The translations under genes were made by a program, and so were the position numbers. The notes below the pieces were generated by a model. It did not search any database. It was not told where the DNA came from and was given only the letters and a program-made list of their open reading frames with translations. Shown one piece after another: positions 1 through 8,665 of a DNA stretch of 64,000 nucleotides (position 1 is the first letter of the stretch; each line of letters opens with the position of its first letter). The stretch comes from Pseudomonas sp. L5B5 (GTDB lineage Bacteria > Pseudomonadota > Gammaproteobacteria > Pseudomonadales > Pseudomonadaceae), in the NCBI RefSeq assembly GCF_020520285.1, contig NZ_CP084742.1:4154001-4218000 (forward strand), read 5' to 3'.

Positions 1-751
1 CCATCAAGTCGATGTTGTAGCTCTGCACTGGCCGCCCCTCTCCCTCCTTGACAATGTTCTGCTGGATATCGCGACCGATGGAGTACTTGAAGCGGGAGCC
101 TTCGATCAACATGGGGATGACGACCAGCAACGCCTTCCTCGCGCCCTTGCCCTCTCTGCCACCGCTGGGATCCAGCGCGAGCTTGTTGAGTGAACTGGTA
201 AGCACCACCCATCCATAGTTGATGTCGGTCCGATCAACCTCCTTGGTTTCCAGTTGCTGGTAGCTCCCGCCAAAACTCAACTTCACCTTCGGCTGGAGAT
301 CAGGGCCGGTCTGGTCCTTGAGCTCGTAGTAAGTAGCGCCAACCTTATAGCCGACCACATACAGGTCCCGTAGATTGATATAGAACCTGACGACCTCTTT
401 CTGGTTGTCGTCCAAGAACCTCAGGCTGGCAAACTTGCCACTCGCGGCAACCTGGCTTTCCGTCACCGGGTTGAGCACACCCTTCCAGTCCAGCGCCTTG
501 GCCAGTTGCTTCTGGATCAGCGTCAACGCGCTCTCGTATCCTTTGGCAGTGTCCGCGTTGTCCTTGGTCGGCATCGAACAGGCGATGTCCAGCGGCGCCT
601 TGGTATCCGGCACGCTGCACACATCACTGGCAAATGCCCCCTGGGCCAGGAATATCAGCGCGCCCGCCAGCCACCACGTGCCTTTGCCTCTGGAGCGCAG
701 CGCAGCGCCCCGGGACAGTGAGTTTCCTGTTTCAACTTCAGAGCTATTCAT
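1..751 (-). CDS. Secreted ribosome-inactivating protein (rRNA N-glycosidase family), 3' end outside the window
   Basis: About 250 codons are visible and the C-terminus lies beyond base 1. RIPs remove one adenine from the sarcin-ricin loop of large-subunit rRNA. Visible landmarks match the ricin A / Shiga A fold. YVVGY at residues 131-135 corresponds to the ricin Tyr80 segment (ricin YVVGYRAG). GGSYQQLE at 161-168 corresponds to GGNYDRLE, with Tyr164 at ricin Tyr123. IPMLIEGSRFKY at 212-223 corresponds to the catalytic helix, with Glu217 and Arg220 matching Glu177 and Arg180. The invariant Trp that follows in the family would lie off the window. An N-terminal hydrophobic stretch (about residues 25-41, ending AFA-S) looks like a signal peptide with a long n-region. 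The ATG at 751 has a GGAGG-like site 5 bases upstream; an in-frame ATG at 763 has none. The family assignment is by eye, and activity is inferred from the conserved residues. Confidence 0.8.
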   Translation of the reverse strand, partial: MNSSEVETGNSLSRGAALRSRGKGTWWLAGALIFLAQGAFASDVCSVPDTKAPLDIACSMPTKDNADTAKGYESALTLIQKQLAKALDWKGVLNPVTESQVAASGKFASLRFLDDNQKEVVRFYINLRDLYVVGYKVGATYYELKDQTGPDLQPKVKLSFGGSYQQLETKEVDRTDINYGWVVLTSSLNKLALDPSGGREGKGARKALLVVIPMLIEGSRFKYSIGRDIQQNIVKEGEGRPVQSYNIDLM

Positions 752-921
752 GTTCGCCTCCATGGCGTGTTCAGTAAGATCACAGCAGCCCAGGACATGG
801 CTGCCTGACTCGGCGGCGCAGCCATGCCGAGGGGGAACAGACCCCGCAGCACACTAAACAGGACACCCTGCAGCCCGGCAGCCGGAAAGGCTTCCCGAGC
901 GGCAAACAAAGGAGCACGGCA

Positions 922-1278
922 ATGCCCAGAACACCCGGCACACTGGAGAAGATCTTCTATGCGGCGCACGCCTACCTGCCGAGCTACGAGCAAGGCGCCG
1001 ACCTGATCATCGTCAGGGCCGCGGATGGCCAGCTCTGGGGCCTGGCCTGCGAATTCGATCTGTGCACCCGGGACATCCGGCATGCCACCGTGAGCGGCTC
1101 GCAGCCCTTCGATGCAGCCGATCCGAAGTTCGCCGAGGCCCGCTGGCGCCATCACCACGACGACATCGGCCTGCTGCCCGCGAGCTGGGAAGACTTGATG
1201 AACGCCGGGTTGGCGGACTGCATCGCCGGCTACCAGCTACAAAGCCAGCTGGGGATCCAGCCCTTCCCCCGGGGTTGA
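922..1278 (+). CDS. Hypothetical protein, 118 aa
   Basis: I do not recognise the family. It is a soluble, slightly acidic protein without signal peptide or membrane segment, with a Trp/His-rich middle (ARWRHHHDD at about residues 73-81). The ATG is preceded by AAAGGAG at 7 bases, a convincing ribosome site, and codon use looks like real Pseudomonas coding sequence. It diverges from the RIP-family toxin gene, with 170 bases between the two starts, so a functional link is possible but nothing in the sequence shows it. It converges on the dehydrogenase operon downstream. Confidence 0.6.
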   Translation: MPRTPGTLEKIFYAAHAYLPSYEQGADLIIVRAADGQLWGLACEFDLCTRDIRHATVSGSQPFDAADPKFAEARWRHHHDDIGLLPASWEDLMNAGLADCIAGYQLQSQLGIQPFPRG

Positions 1279-1291
1279 AGGGCTGCATCTA

Positions 1292-1316
1292 ACCGGCGCC
1301 CGTTGCGGACGCCGGT
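1292..1316. terminator. Possible hairpin between convergent genes
   Basis: An inverted repeat (ACCGGCG ... CGCCGGT) lies between the 118-aa gene and the 3' end of the cytochrome gene. There is no U-run on either side, so it is a weak terminator candidate. Confidence 0.3.
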
Positions 1317-1323
1317 CCTGCCA

Positions 1324-2628
1324 CTAGTGACGTGGAATCACGTTGCCCAGGTCGTCGTTGGAGGTGCTCTGCAGGCGCCCGTCACGCAGCCCGGCCACAT
1401 CCGCGGCCTTCACCGATGCGCCTTGATTGCCCCAACTGCTGCGGATGAAGTTGACCACGTCGGCCACCTCCTGGTCCGACAGCCGCCAGGCGAAGGGCGG
1501 CATGGTGAGGGTCGACGGCGCGCTGTGGGTGGCCGGCAGGGTGCCGCCCTTGAGCACGATGTGGATCAGCGAGGTAGCGTCCTCCGATTGCAGCACCGGG
1601 TTGCCCGCCAGCGCCGGGAACACCCGGGTGTAGCCATGGCCATCGGTGCGGTGGCAGGCGGCGCAGTTGTCGATGTAGACCGAGGCTCCCGGCTTGCTGT
1701 CGTCGCCTTTCCACAGGGCGTCGGCCACCTGCTTGTCGTACTGGTGCGGCTGGTCCTTGGGGTCATTGGCCGGCAGCGACTTGAGGTAGCGGGCGATGGC
1801 TGTCAGGTCCTGGTCGGTCATGTACTGCATGCTGTGGACCACCACGTCGCTCATGCCGCCGAACACCGCGCTGCGATCACTGCGGCCGGTCTTGAGGAAC
1901 TGCACCAGCTGCTCTTCGCTCCAGCTGCCCAGGCCGTCCTTGTGATCGCCGCGCAGGCTCTTGGCGATCCAGCCTTCCAGCGGCGCACTGCCGGACAGGA
2001 AGGCACTGCCTTCGCTGGCGCTCAGGGCTTGCTCCTGCATGGTCAGCGCCCGTGGCGTATGGCAGGCGCCACAGTGGCCCAGGCCCTCCACCAGGTAGGC
2101 ACCACGGCTGATCAGCGGGTCGCTGTCGGCAGCGACGGCGGCCGGCGCCACGCTCGGCGCGAACATCCAGCGCCAGATCGACAGCGGCCAGCGCATGCTC
2201 AGGGGCCAGGGAATGTCGCTGTCCTGGTTGTCCCGCACCACCGGCGCCACGCCGTGCATGAAGTAGGCATACAGCGCCTGCATGTCGGCGTCGCTGACCC
2301 GGGCGTAGGACGGGAAGGGCATGGCCGGGTACAGGGTGCTGCCGTTCTTGGCCACGCCATGGCGCACGGCCTGGTCGAAGTCCTCGAAGCTGTAGTCGCC
2401 GATACCGGTCTTGTCCGGCGTGATGTTGGTGGAGTAGATCACGCCGATCGGGGTTTCCATCGGCAGGCCGCCAGCGAACGGCTTGCCGTCCTTGGCGGTG
2501 TGGCAGGCCACGCAGTCACCGGCACGGGCCAGGTATTCGCCTTGCTTGACCAGGGCCTGGTCGACCTCGGCGGCCTGGAGGGAGGCGCTGCCCAGCAGCG
2601 CCAGGGTCGCGATAACGAGTGCTTTCAT
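1324..2628 (-). CDS. Membrane-associated c-type cytochrome subunit of a gluconate-type dehydrogenase
   Basis: Carries electrons from the flavoprotein subunit to ubiquinone at the periplasmic face of the inner membrane. It has a signal peptide (about residues 1-20, MKALVIATLALLGSASLQA) and three haem c motifs in order, CVACH, CGACH and CAACH, the tri-haem layout of the gluconate and 2-ketogluconate dehydrogenase cytochromes. The ATG at 2628 is preferred over one two codons upstream because AAGGAG lies 8 bases from it. It is the last gene of a three-gene operon and starts 12 bases after the flavoprotein stop. The substrate (gluconate, 2-ketogluconate or another polyol or sugar acid) cannot be fixed from sequence. 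Confidence 0.9.
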   Translation of the reverse strand: MKALVIATLALLGSASLQAAEVDQALVKQGEYLARAGDCVACHTAKDGKPFAGGLPMETPIGVIYSTNITPDKTGIGDYSFEDFDQAVRHGVAKNGSTLYPAMPFPSYARVSDADMQALYAYFMHGVAPVVRDNQDSDIPWPLSMRWPLSIWRWMFAPSVAPAAVAADSDPLISRGAYLVEGLGHCGACHTPRALTMQEQALSASEGSAFLSGSAPLEGWIAKSLRGDHKDGLGSWSEEQLVQFLKTGRSDRSAVFGGMSDVVVHSMQYMTDQDLTAIARYLKSLPANDPKDQPHQYDKQVADALWKGDDSKPGASVYIDNCAACHRTDGHGYTRVFPALAGNPVLQSEDATSLIHIVLKGGTLPATHSAPSTLTMPPFAWRLSDQEVADVVNFIRSSWGNQGASVKAADVAGLRDGRLQSTSNDDLGNVIPRH

Positions 2629-2640
2629 GGTCATCGCTCC

Positions 2641-4425
2641 TTATGCCTGGACCAGCGGGCCGGGGTTCTTCAGGTACTGCTCGCGGATCGCCCGGGCCGA
2701 CCAGTAGGTCAGCGCCGCCACCAGGCCGGTGGGGTTGTAGCCCAGGCCCTGGGGAAAGGCCGAGGCCCCGGGCACGAACACGTTGTGCACGTCCCAGCTC
2801 TGCAGGTAGCGATTCAGGGCGCTGGTCTTGGGGTCGGTGCCCATGATCGCGCCGCCGTTCAGGTGGGTGGTCTGGTAGGACGCCGTGTTGAAGTGCTCAC
2901 CGACCTTCTTGCCCAGCAGCGCAATGGCCTTGGGGTTCATCGCCTGGGCGATCTTGCCCATCTTCTCCACCATGAAGCGGTTCATCTTGATGTCGTTTTC
3001 CTGCCAGTCGAAGGTCATTCGCAGCAGCGGCAGGCCGTAGGCATCGCGGTATACCGGGTCCAGGTCCAGGTAGTTGCCCCGGTAGGACTGGTGCGCGCCG
3101 TGGGCGTCCATCGACACCTGGTGGGTATAGTAGTCGGCCGTGGCCTTTTTCCAGGCACTGCCCCAGGCTGGGGTGCCCGGCGGGTTGGAGGTGCCGGCGA
3201 TGGGCCGGCTGCCGGCCTGGTTGACCCAGAACGGTGAGCCACCGACGAAACCATGGGGGCCGTGGTCGAAGTTGTCGGCGTTGAAGTCGTCCACCGCCAC
3301 GCCGTTGCCGCCGGCGCCGATGAAGTTGTTGGTGTGCACGTCCTTGTCGAAGTAGGCCTTGATGGTGGCCATGTTCTGGTAGGCGAAGTTCTTGCCCACC
3401 ACGCCTTCGCCGGAGATCGGGTCGTAGGGCTTGCCGATGCCCGAGAGCAGCATCAGGCGCACATTGTGGAACTGGAAGGCGCCGAGGATCACCAGGTCAG
3501 CCGGTTGCTCGATCTCGCGGCCCTGGGCGTCGACGTAGGTGACGCCAGTAGCCAGGGTCTTGCTGCTGTCCAGGTTGACCTTGAGCACATGGGAATTGGC
3601 CCGCAACTCGAAATTCGCCAGCGGCTTGAGGGCCGGCAGGATATTCACGTTGGGTGAAGCCTTGGAATACATGTAGCAGACGTAACCACTGCAGAACCCG
3701 CAGAAATTGCACGGGCCCATCTGCGCGCCGTAGGGGTTGGTGTAAGGCCCCGAGGTGTTGGCCGACGGCAGGTTGTAGGGTTTGTAGCCCACTTCATTGG
3801 CCGCTTTCTGGAACAGCTGCGCCGAATGGGTGTTCTTCTGCGACTCCAGCGGGAAGTGATCCGAGCGATCCGGCGCGTAGGGGTTGCCACCCTTGCCTTC
3901 GCCCACCAGCTGGCCCTTCACGGTCCAGGCCTGGCCCGAGGTGCCGAAGACCTTTTCCGCATAGTCGAAGAACGGCTCCAGCTCTTCGTAGGTGACGCCG
4001 AAGTCCTGGATGGTCATGTCCTTGGGGATGAAATTCTTGCCGTAGCGCTCTTCATAGTGGCTGCGCATGCGCAATTCGATGGGGTCGGCGCGAAAGTGCA
4101 CGCCGGACCAGTGCAGGCCGGCACCACCCACGCCATTGCCCGGCAGGAACGCGCCCAGTTGGCGGTTGGGCAGGGCCACGTCGTTGACGCTGTGACGGAT
4201 GGTCACCGTCTCCTTGGAAATGTCCTGGAAGAGCTTCTTGCGCACGCTGTAGGTGAGCTCGTCGATCACCTGGGGATAACTGCCGTCCGGGTAGGTGTCC
4301 TGCATCGGCCCGCGCTCCAGCGCCAGCACGTTGAGACCGGCCTCGGTCAGTTCCTTGGCCATGATGGCGCCGGTCCAGCCAAACCCGACGATCACTGCAT
4401 CGACCTTCTTCATCACTGTCGCCAT
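2641..4425 (-). CDS. GMC-family FAD oxidoreductase, catalytic subunit of a gluconate-type dehydrogenase
   Basis: 594 aa. Oxidises a sugar acid or polyol in the periplasm and passes electrons to the tri-haem cytochrome. The N-terminal dinucleotide fold is clear (DAVIVGFGWTG, a GxGxxG motif, followed by the acidic end of the second strand at ALERG). The C-terminal GMC region holds HLNGGAIMG and NVFVPGASAFPQGLGYNPTG. A Cys cluster, CNFCGFCSGYVC, near residues 255-270 is typical of this membrane-bound subfamily. There is no signal peptide of its own, so it is expected to travel with the Tat-signal small subunit. The ATG at 4425 (MATVMKKVD) lies 2 bases after the upstream stop, with GAGAGG upstream. 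The frame is open further upstream but overlaps the preceding gene. Confidence 0.9.
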   Translation of the reverse strand: MATVMKKVDAVIVGFGWTGAIMAKELTEAGLNVLALERGPMQDTYPDGSYPQVIDELTYSVRKKLFQDISKETVTIRHSVNDVALPNRQLGAFLPGNGVGGAGLHWSGVHFRADPIELRMRSHYEERYGKNFIPKDMTIQDFGVTYEELEPFFDYAEKVFGTSGQAWTVKGQLVGEGKGGNPYAPDRSDHFPLESQKNTHSAQLFQKAANEVGYKPYNLPSANTSGPYTNPYGAQMGPCNFCGFCSGYVCYMYSKASPNVNILPALKPLANFELRANSHVLKVNLDSSKTLATGVTYVDAQGREIEQPADLVILGAFQFHNVRLMLLSGIGKPYDPISGEGVVGKNFAYQNMATIKAYFDKDVHTNNFIGAGGNGVAVDDFNADNFDHGPHGFVGGSPFWVNQAGSRPIAGTSNPPGTPAWGSAWKKATADYYTHQVSMDAHGAHQSYRGNYLDLDPVYRDAYGLPLLRMTFDWQENDIKMNRFMVEKMGKIAQAMNPKAIALLGKKVGEHFNTASYQTTHLNGGAIMGTDPKTSALNRYLQSWDVHNVFVPGASAFPQGLGYNPTGLVAALTYWSARAIREQYLKNPGPLVQA

Positions 4426-4427
4426 GC

Positions 4428-5180
4428 TCAAGCCCTCTCGCCGCGAATCGATACTGCCGGGAAGGGGTACGGCTCGTTGCGCTCCACCCAATCCATGAAA
4501 TCGGCGCGGGCGCCGGGAAAGCCGATCAGGGTCCAGCCCACCAGGCCCTTGTTGCCACCGTGGATCGGGTCGCTGAAGAAACCCTCCTTGGTGTTCTGCA
4601 GCAAAAGATTGAAAAACAGCTTGGCCGGGACCGTGTCGAACTGCGGGGCGCCAGCCTCCAGCTGCTTGAGCAATTCATCTCGGGTAGCGCTGTCTTGCGC
4701 AGCAAAAGCTTGGCCCTTGAGGTCTTTGCACCAGGCATCCGTGGCGGCGATACCCAGGCGATAGATCTCCTTGGGCACCAGCTTGCTCTGCCAGCCCATC
4801 TCCGGCGCGGCATCGGCCTTGAACGGACCCTGCATGTACCACAGGGCGCCTGCGGCGTAGGGCGTGTTCATCTGCCGGTCGATGTATTCCGGCACGCCGG
4901 CTTCCAGCGCGCCCGGGCCCATGTCGTCGGCCGGGATCAGGCGCTCCACCGCCGCCTTGATGAAGGCCCATTCCTCGGCGCTGAAGTAGGTGGGTTCATA
5001 ACCGGCACCGCTGCTGGGCAGCTTGTTCGGCACGCCAGGCTTGGCCGGGGCGGCCGCCTCGGGCGCGGCTGCCAGCATGCTGCTGCCCAGCCCGGTACTG
5101 GCCACGGTGACCACCGGGATCAAGGTCAGGGATTTACGCAAAAACTCACGCCGCGGGTTGTCTCGATCTTGATCAGACAT
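4428..5180 (-). CDS. Gluconate 2-dehydrogenase subunit 3 family protein (small Tat-exported subunit)
   Basis: 250 aa. The small subunit of the three-part membrane dehydrogenase, needed for export and maturation of the flavoprotein. The N-terminus has a twin-arginine signal (RREFLRKS at about residues 10-17, then a hydrophobic stretch to about residue 38), consistent with carrying the folded FAD subunit across the membrane. It is the first gene of the operon, with a GAGGTG site about 7 bases before the ATG. The order subunit 3, flavoprotein, cytochrome is the standard one in Pseudomonas. Confidence 0.88.
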   Translation of the reverse strand: MSDQDRDNPRREFLRKSLTLIPVVTVASTGLGSSMLAAAPEAAAPAKPGVPNKLPSSGAGYEPTYFSAEEWAFIKAAVERLIPADDMGPGALEAGVPEYIDRQMNTPYAAGALWYMQGPFKADAAPEMGWQSKLVPKEIYRLGIAATDAWCKDLKGQAFAAQDSATRDELLKQLEAGAPQFDTVPAKLFFNLLLQNTKEGFFSDPIHGGNKGLVGWTLIGFPGARADFMDWVERNEPYPFPAVSIRGERA

Positions 5181-5474
5181 GGGTACACCTCATCAGGCAT
5201 TGATGGACTTCAGCCGCGTCATGGCGCGACTTTGTGTTTTGGCAACGCAAAAAGCCGGGCAAAACCCGGTTTTATGAACACATCAGCAAACAATAGTTAC
5301 AAATGATAGCAGGCTAAGCATCCAGGTAAATCGTTTCAGCTTGAAAAAAAAGATCAGGCGACGCAAAAAAGACCGGATCAGAACAGCTTCACGATTCTTT
5401 GACGCAGGCCTCACGGGGCATTGACCGGCACAGGCCGAGACTGCCGGCCATCGATCCCTCATCCGTGACCGTCC
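5181..5474. promoter_or_regulatory. Intergenic region between divergent genes, AT-richer
   Basis: 294 bases with no gene. The stretch at about 5270-5360 is much richer in A and T than its surroundings and must hold the promoters of the dehydrogenase operon (minus) and the phosphatase gene (plus). I see no unambiguous -35/-10 pair or operator. Confidence 0.5.
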
Positions 5475-6116
5475 ATGTCGAGAACACGCTTGCTTCCCGC
5501 TCTTTGCCTGGCCTTGCTGGCCCTGCTTGCCCCTCTGGCGCAGGCCGCCGACCGCCCCGAGCATTGGGCCCAGCCGGTGGAAAAGCAGTACAACCTGTAC
5601 CAGATGTCACCCACCCTGTATCGCAGCGCGCTGCCGGACCAAGGCGCCGTGCCGTTGCTGGAGAAGCTCAAGGTGGGGACGGTGATCAACTTCCTGCCCG
5701 AGTCGGACGCCAACTGGCTGTCGGTGCCGGGCATCCAGCAGGTGCAGTTGCCTTACCGCACCAATCACGTGGATGACGCCGATGTGCTCAAGGCGTTGCG
5801 CGCGATCCAGACCGCCGAAGCCCAGGGCCCGGTGCTGATGCACTGCAAGCATGGCTCGGACCGCACCGGCCTGATGTCGGCGATGTACCGGGTGGTGGTC
5901 CAGGGCTGGAGCAAAGAGGAAGCCTTGAGTGAAATGACCCAGGGCGGATTCGGCGACAGCGCCCACTTCAAGGACGGCATTCGCTACATGATGCAGGCCG
6001 ATGTGGAGAAGCTGCGCACGGCACTGGCCAACGGCGATTGCAGCACCAGTGTGTTCGCCACCTGTTCGGTACGCAGTTGGTTCGAGACGGTGAGCGCCGG
6101 CAAGCCGGCGAACTGA
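5475..6116 (+). CDS. Exported dual-specificity / tyrosine phosphatase-like protein
   Basis: 213 aa. It has a signal peptide (about residues 1-24, ending AQA-AD), so it acts in the periplasm or outside. The catalytic Cys loop is present as HCKHGSDRTG (CX5R, Cys and Arg both intact), preceded by PVLM as in bacterial members of the dual-specificity phosphatase superfamily. The N-terminal part carries the usual YRSALP motif. The physiological substrate is unknown. The gene stands alone, divergent from the dehydrogenase operon and followed by a REP pair. Confidence 0.82.
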   Translation: MSRTRLLPALCLALLALLAPLAQAADRPEHWAQPVEKQYNLYQMSPTLYRSALPDQGAVPLLEKLKVGTVINFLPESDANWLSVPGIQQVQLPYRTNHVDDADVLKALRAIQTAEAQGPVLMHCKHGSDRTGLMSAMYRVVVQGWSKEEALSEMTQGGFGDSAHFKDGIRYMMQADVEKLRTALANGDCSTSVFATCSVRSWFETVSAGKPAN

Positions 6117-6134
6117 TTGCGAGGCGGGATAGAC

Positions 6135-6217
6135 CTGTAGGAGCCAAGCTTGCTCGCGATGAAGGTGCCGCGATGTGTCCGACACACCGCTATCGCGCGC
6201 AAGCTGCGCTCCTACAG
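6135..6217. repeat. REP doublet (inverted pair)
   Basis: Two REP-type units face each other. The left one (6135-6160, GTAGGAGC...GCTCGCGA) and the right one (6191-6217, TCGCGCGCAAG...CTCCTAC) are inverted around a spacer of about 30 bases. They lie in the gap between convergent genes, the usual place for Pseudomonas REPs. The consensus matches the REPs flanking the transposase at 10 kb. Confidence 0.85.
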
Positions 6218-6227
6218 GAGTTCCCGG

Positions 6228-6515
6228 TTACCCGGGTTCGTCGGTTTTCTTCTTCAACTTGGGGTTGGGGAAGAACTGCACCGACTGCACCTTCACGTCC
6301 GCCGCCTTGAGGGCCGCGGTATTCACCCGCGTGCTCAATTCCTTGGGCACCGACAGGCCTTGTTCATTCAAGGTGTCGGCGTAACCGCAGGCCACGCACT
6401 CGCGGTGGGGCACGTCGTCCTCGCTCCACATCATCAGCTTGTCCTGCTCACTGCACGCCGGGCAGACCGCACCGGCGATGAAGCGTTTCTTGGTCTTCAC
6501 GGGGGCTTCACTCAT
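6228..6515 (-). CDS. yheV: YheV family putative zinc-ribbon protein
   Basis: 95 aa. Two CxxC pairs (CPAC at about residues 18-21 and CVAC at about 41-44) form a probable zinc ribbon. The family (DUF2387) is found beside prlC in gammaproteobacteria and has no established function. The start overlaps the prlC stop by four bases (ATGA), so the two are translationally coupled. The C-terminus is lysine- and proline-rich. Confidence 0.85.
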   Translation of the reverse strand: MSEAPVKTKKRFIAGAVCPACSEQDKLMMWSEDDVPHRECVACGYADTLNEQGLSVPKELSTRVNTAALKAADVKVQSVQFFPNPKLKKKTDEPG

Positions 6516-8563
6516 GCTGCCGCGTCCTCGCTGAGGCCGCTGTGGCGCAAGAGTGCGTCAATCGACGGGGCCCGTCCGCGGAAATCGACGAACAGCACCA
6601 TCGGCTCCTGGGAACCGCCACGGGCCAGGATCGCCTCGCGGAAGGCACGGCCGGTCTGGGCGTTGAGCACACCTTCTTCCTCGAAGCGCGAGAAGGCGTC
6701 GGCCGACAGCACTTCGGCCCACTTGTAGCTGTAGTAGCCCGCGGCATAACCGCCGGCGAAGATGTGGGCGAAGCTGTTGGCGAAACGGTTGTAGGCCGGT
6801 GGACGCATCACCGAAACCTCGTCGCGCACGCCTTCGAGCACCTGCAGCACGCTGCGGCCATCACCATGGGTGGCGTGCAGTTCGAAGTCGAACAGCGAGA
6901 ACTCCAGCTGGCGCACCATCATCAGCCCGGACTGGAAGTTCTTCGCCGCCAGCATCTTCTGCAGCAGGTCCTGGGGCAACGGCTCGCCGCTTTCGTAGTG
7001 ACCGGAGATCAGCGCCAGGCCTTCCGGCTCCCAGCACCAGTTCTCCATGAACTGGCTCGGCAACTCCACCGCATCCCAGGCCACGCCATTGATCCCGGAC
7101 ACGCCGGCATGCTCGATACGGGTCAGCAGGTGATGCAGGCCATGGCCGAACTCGTGGAACAGGGTGGTGACTTCATCGTGGGTCAGCAGCGCCGGCTTGC
7201 CGGGGGCGGCCGGGGTGAAGTTGCACACCAGGTTGGCCACCGGGCTCTGCAACTCGCCACCCGCGGTGCGGCGACGGTCGCGGGCACCGTCCATCCAGGC
7301 GCCACCGCGCTTGTTGGCGCGGGCATACAAGTCGAAGAAGAACCGGCCCACGTGCTGGCCGTTCTCCTTGATCTCGAACAGGCGCACGTCCGGGTGCCAG
7401 GCGTCGAAGCCCTTCTGCTCGGCGATCTCGATGCCGTACAGGCGCTGGACGATGGCAAACAGGCCGGACAGCACCTTGTCGATGGGGAAGTAGGCCCGCA
7501 GGGCTTCCTGGGACACGCTGTAGCGCTGCTCGCGCAGCTTCTCGCCATAGAAGCCGCTGTCCCAGCTTTGCAGGTCAGGGCAGCCCTGTTCGGCGGCATA
7601 GGCCTTGAGCTGCGCCAGGTCCTGGGCGGCGAACGGCTTGCTGCGCGAGGCCAGGTCCCGCAGGAAACCCAGCACCTGGTCGCTGGACTCGGCCATCTTG
7701 GTGGCCAGGCTCAGCTCGGCGAAGCTGGCAAAACCCAGCAGCTTGGCCAACTCCTGGCGCAAGTCGAGGATTTCCTGCATCACCGGACCGTTGTCGTGCT
7801 GGCCGGCGTTGGGGCCCTGGTCGGACGCCCGGGTGCAGTAGGCGGCGTAGACTTCTTCACGTAGGTCGCGGTCCTGGGCGTAGGTCATCACCGCGTAGTA
7901 GCTGGGGAACTCCAGGGTGATCAGCCAGCCTTCCAGGTCCTTGGCCTGGGCGGCGGCGGCCATCTGCGCCTTGGCCGAGTCGGTCAGGCCGGCCAGGGCC
8001 GCTTCGTCGGTGACGTGCTTGGTCCAGGCCTGGGTGGCATCCAGCAGCTGGTTGGAGAAACGGCTGCCCAGTTCGGACAGCTTGCTCTGCACTTGCGCAT
8101 AGCGCTGCTGCTGCTCTGGCGGCAGGTCGATGCCCGACAGGCGGAAGTCGCGCAGGGAATGTTCGAGGATGGTCTTTTGCGCCACATCGAAACCGGCCGC
8201 TTCCGGGCCCTTGGCCAGGGCGTCGAACGCCTGGAACAGCTCGCGGTTCTGGCCCATTTCAGTGGAGTAGGCGCTCAATGCCGGCAGGCAGGCCTCGTAG
8301 GCCTCGCGCAGTTCGGCGCTGTTGCACACAGCATTGAGGTGGCTGACCGGGCTCCAGGCGGCGCCCAGGCGATCGTTGAGCTCATCCATGGCCAGCACCA
8401 GGCCGGCCCAGGTCGGGGCAGTGGCCTGGGTCTTGAGGATTTCGGCGATGGCGGCGCGGTTGTCAGCCAGAATCTGTTCGATGGCCGGCTGTACATGTTC
8501 GGCACGGATCGCCGAGAACGGCGGCAGGTCGTAGGGCTGCAGAAGAGGGTTGTTCACACTCAC
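6512..8563 (-). CDS. prlC: Oligopeptidase A, cytosolic M3 zinc peptidase
   Basis: 683 aa from the GTG start, close to the usual length of about 680. Degrades short peptides, including cleaved signal peptides, in the cytoplasm. The zinc site HEFGHGLHHL is present, with the downstream Glu region typical of M3 peptidases. I chose GTG at 8563 (protein begins VSVNNPLLQ) because it matches the family N-terminus and has AAGGTG 6 bases upstream. The ATG at 8590 adds nine residues without a good ribosome site. It is coupled to yheV downstream. Confidence 0.93.
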   Translation of the reverse strand: MSVNNPLLQPYDLPPFSAIRAEHVQPAIEQILADNRAAIAEILKTQATAPTWAGLVLAMDELNDRLGAAWSPVSHLNAVCNSAELREAYEACLPALSAYSTEMGQNRELFQAFDALAKGPEAAGFDVAQKTILEHSLRDFRLSGIDLPPEQQQRYAQVQSKLSELGSRFSNQLLDATQAWTKHVTDEAALAGLTDSAKAQMAAAAQAKDLEGWLITLEFPSYYAVMTYAQDRDLREEVYAAYCTRASDQGPNAGQHDNGPVMQEILDLRQELAKLLGFASFAELSLATKMAESSDQVLGFLRDLASRSKPFAAQDLAQLKAYAAEQGCPDLQSWDSGFYGEKLREQRYSVSQEALRAYFPIDKVLSGLFAIVQRLYGIEIAEQKGFDAWHPDVRLFEIKENGQHVGRFFFDLYARANKRGGAWMDGARDRRRTAGGELQSPVANLVCNFTPAAPGKPALLTHDEVTTLFHEFGHGLHHLLTRIEHAGVSGINGVAWDAVELPSQFMENWCWEPEGLALISGHYESGEPLPQDLLQKMLAAKNFQSGLMMVRQLEFSLFDFELHATHGDGRSVLQVLEGVRDEVSVMRPPAYNRFANSFAHIFAGGYAAGYYSYKWAEVLSADAFSRFEEEGVLNAQTGRAFREAILARGGSQEPMVLFVDFRGRAPSIDALLRHSGLSEDAAA

Positions 8564-8665
8564 GGTGGGCACCTTGGCTGGAAGAAACATTGAGCCATCT
8601 TAATTACAATCGACCGCAACCGCAGCTATAGCCCCCATTAATAAATCTCTGAGAGGCACCCGCAC

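Noticed and set aside
1303..3237. 644-codon open frame on the plus strand over the dehydrogenase operon
   Set aside because: Antisense to the cytochrome and flavoprotein genes, whose haem and FAD motifs are unambiguous; composition is Val/His/Gly-rich shadow sequence.
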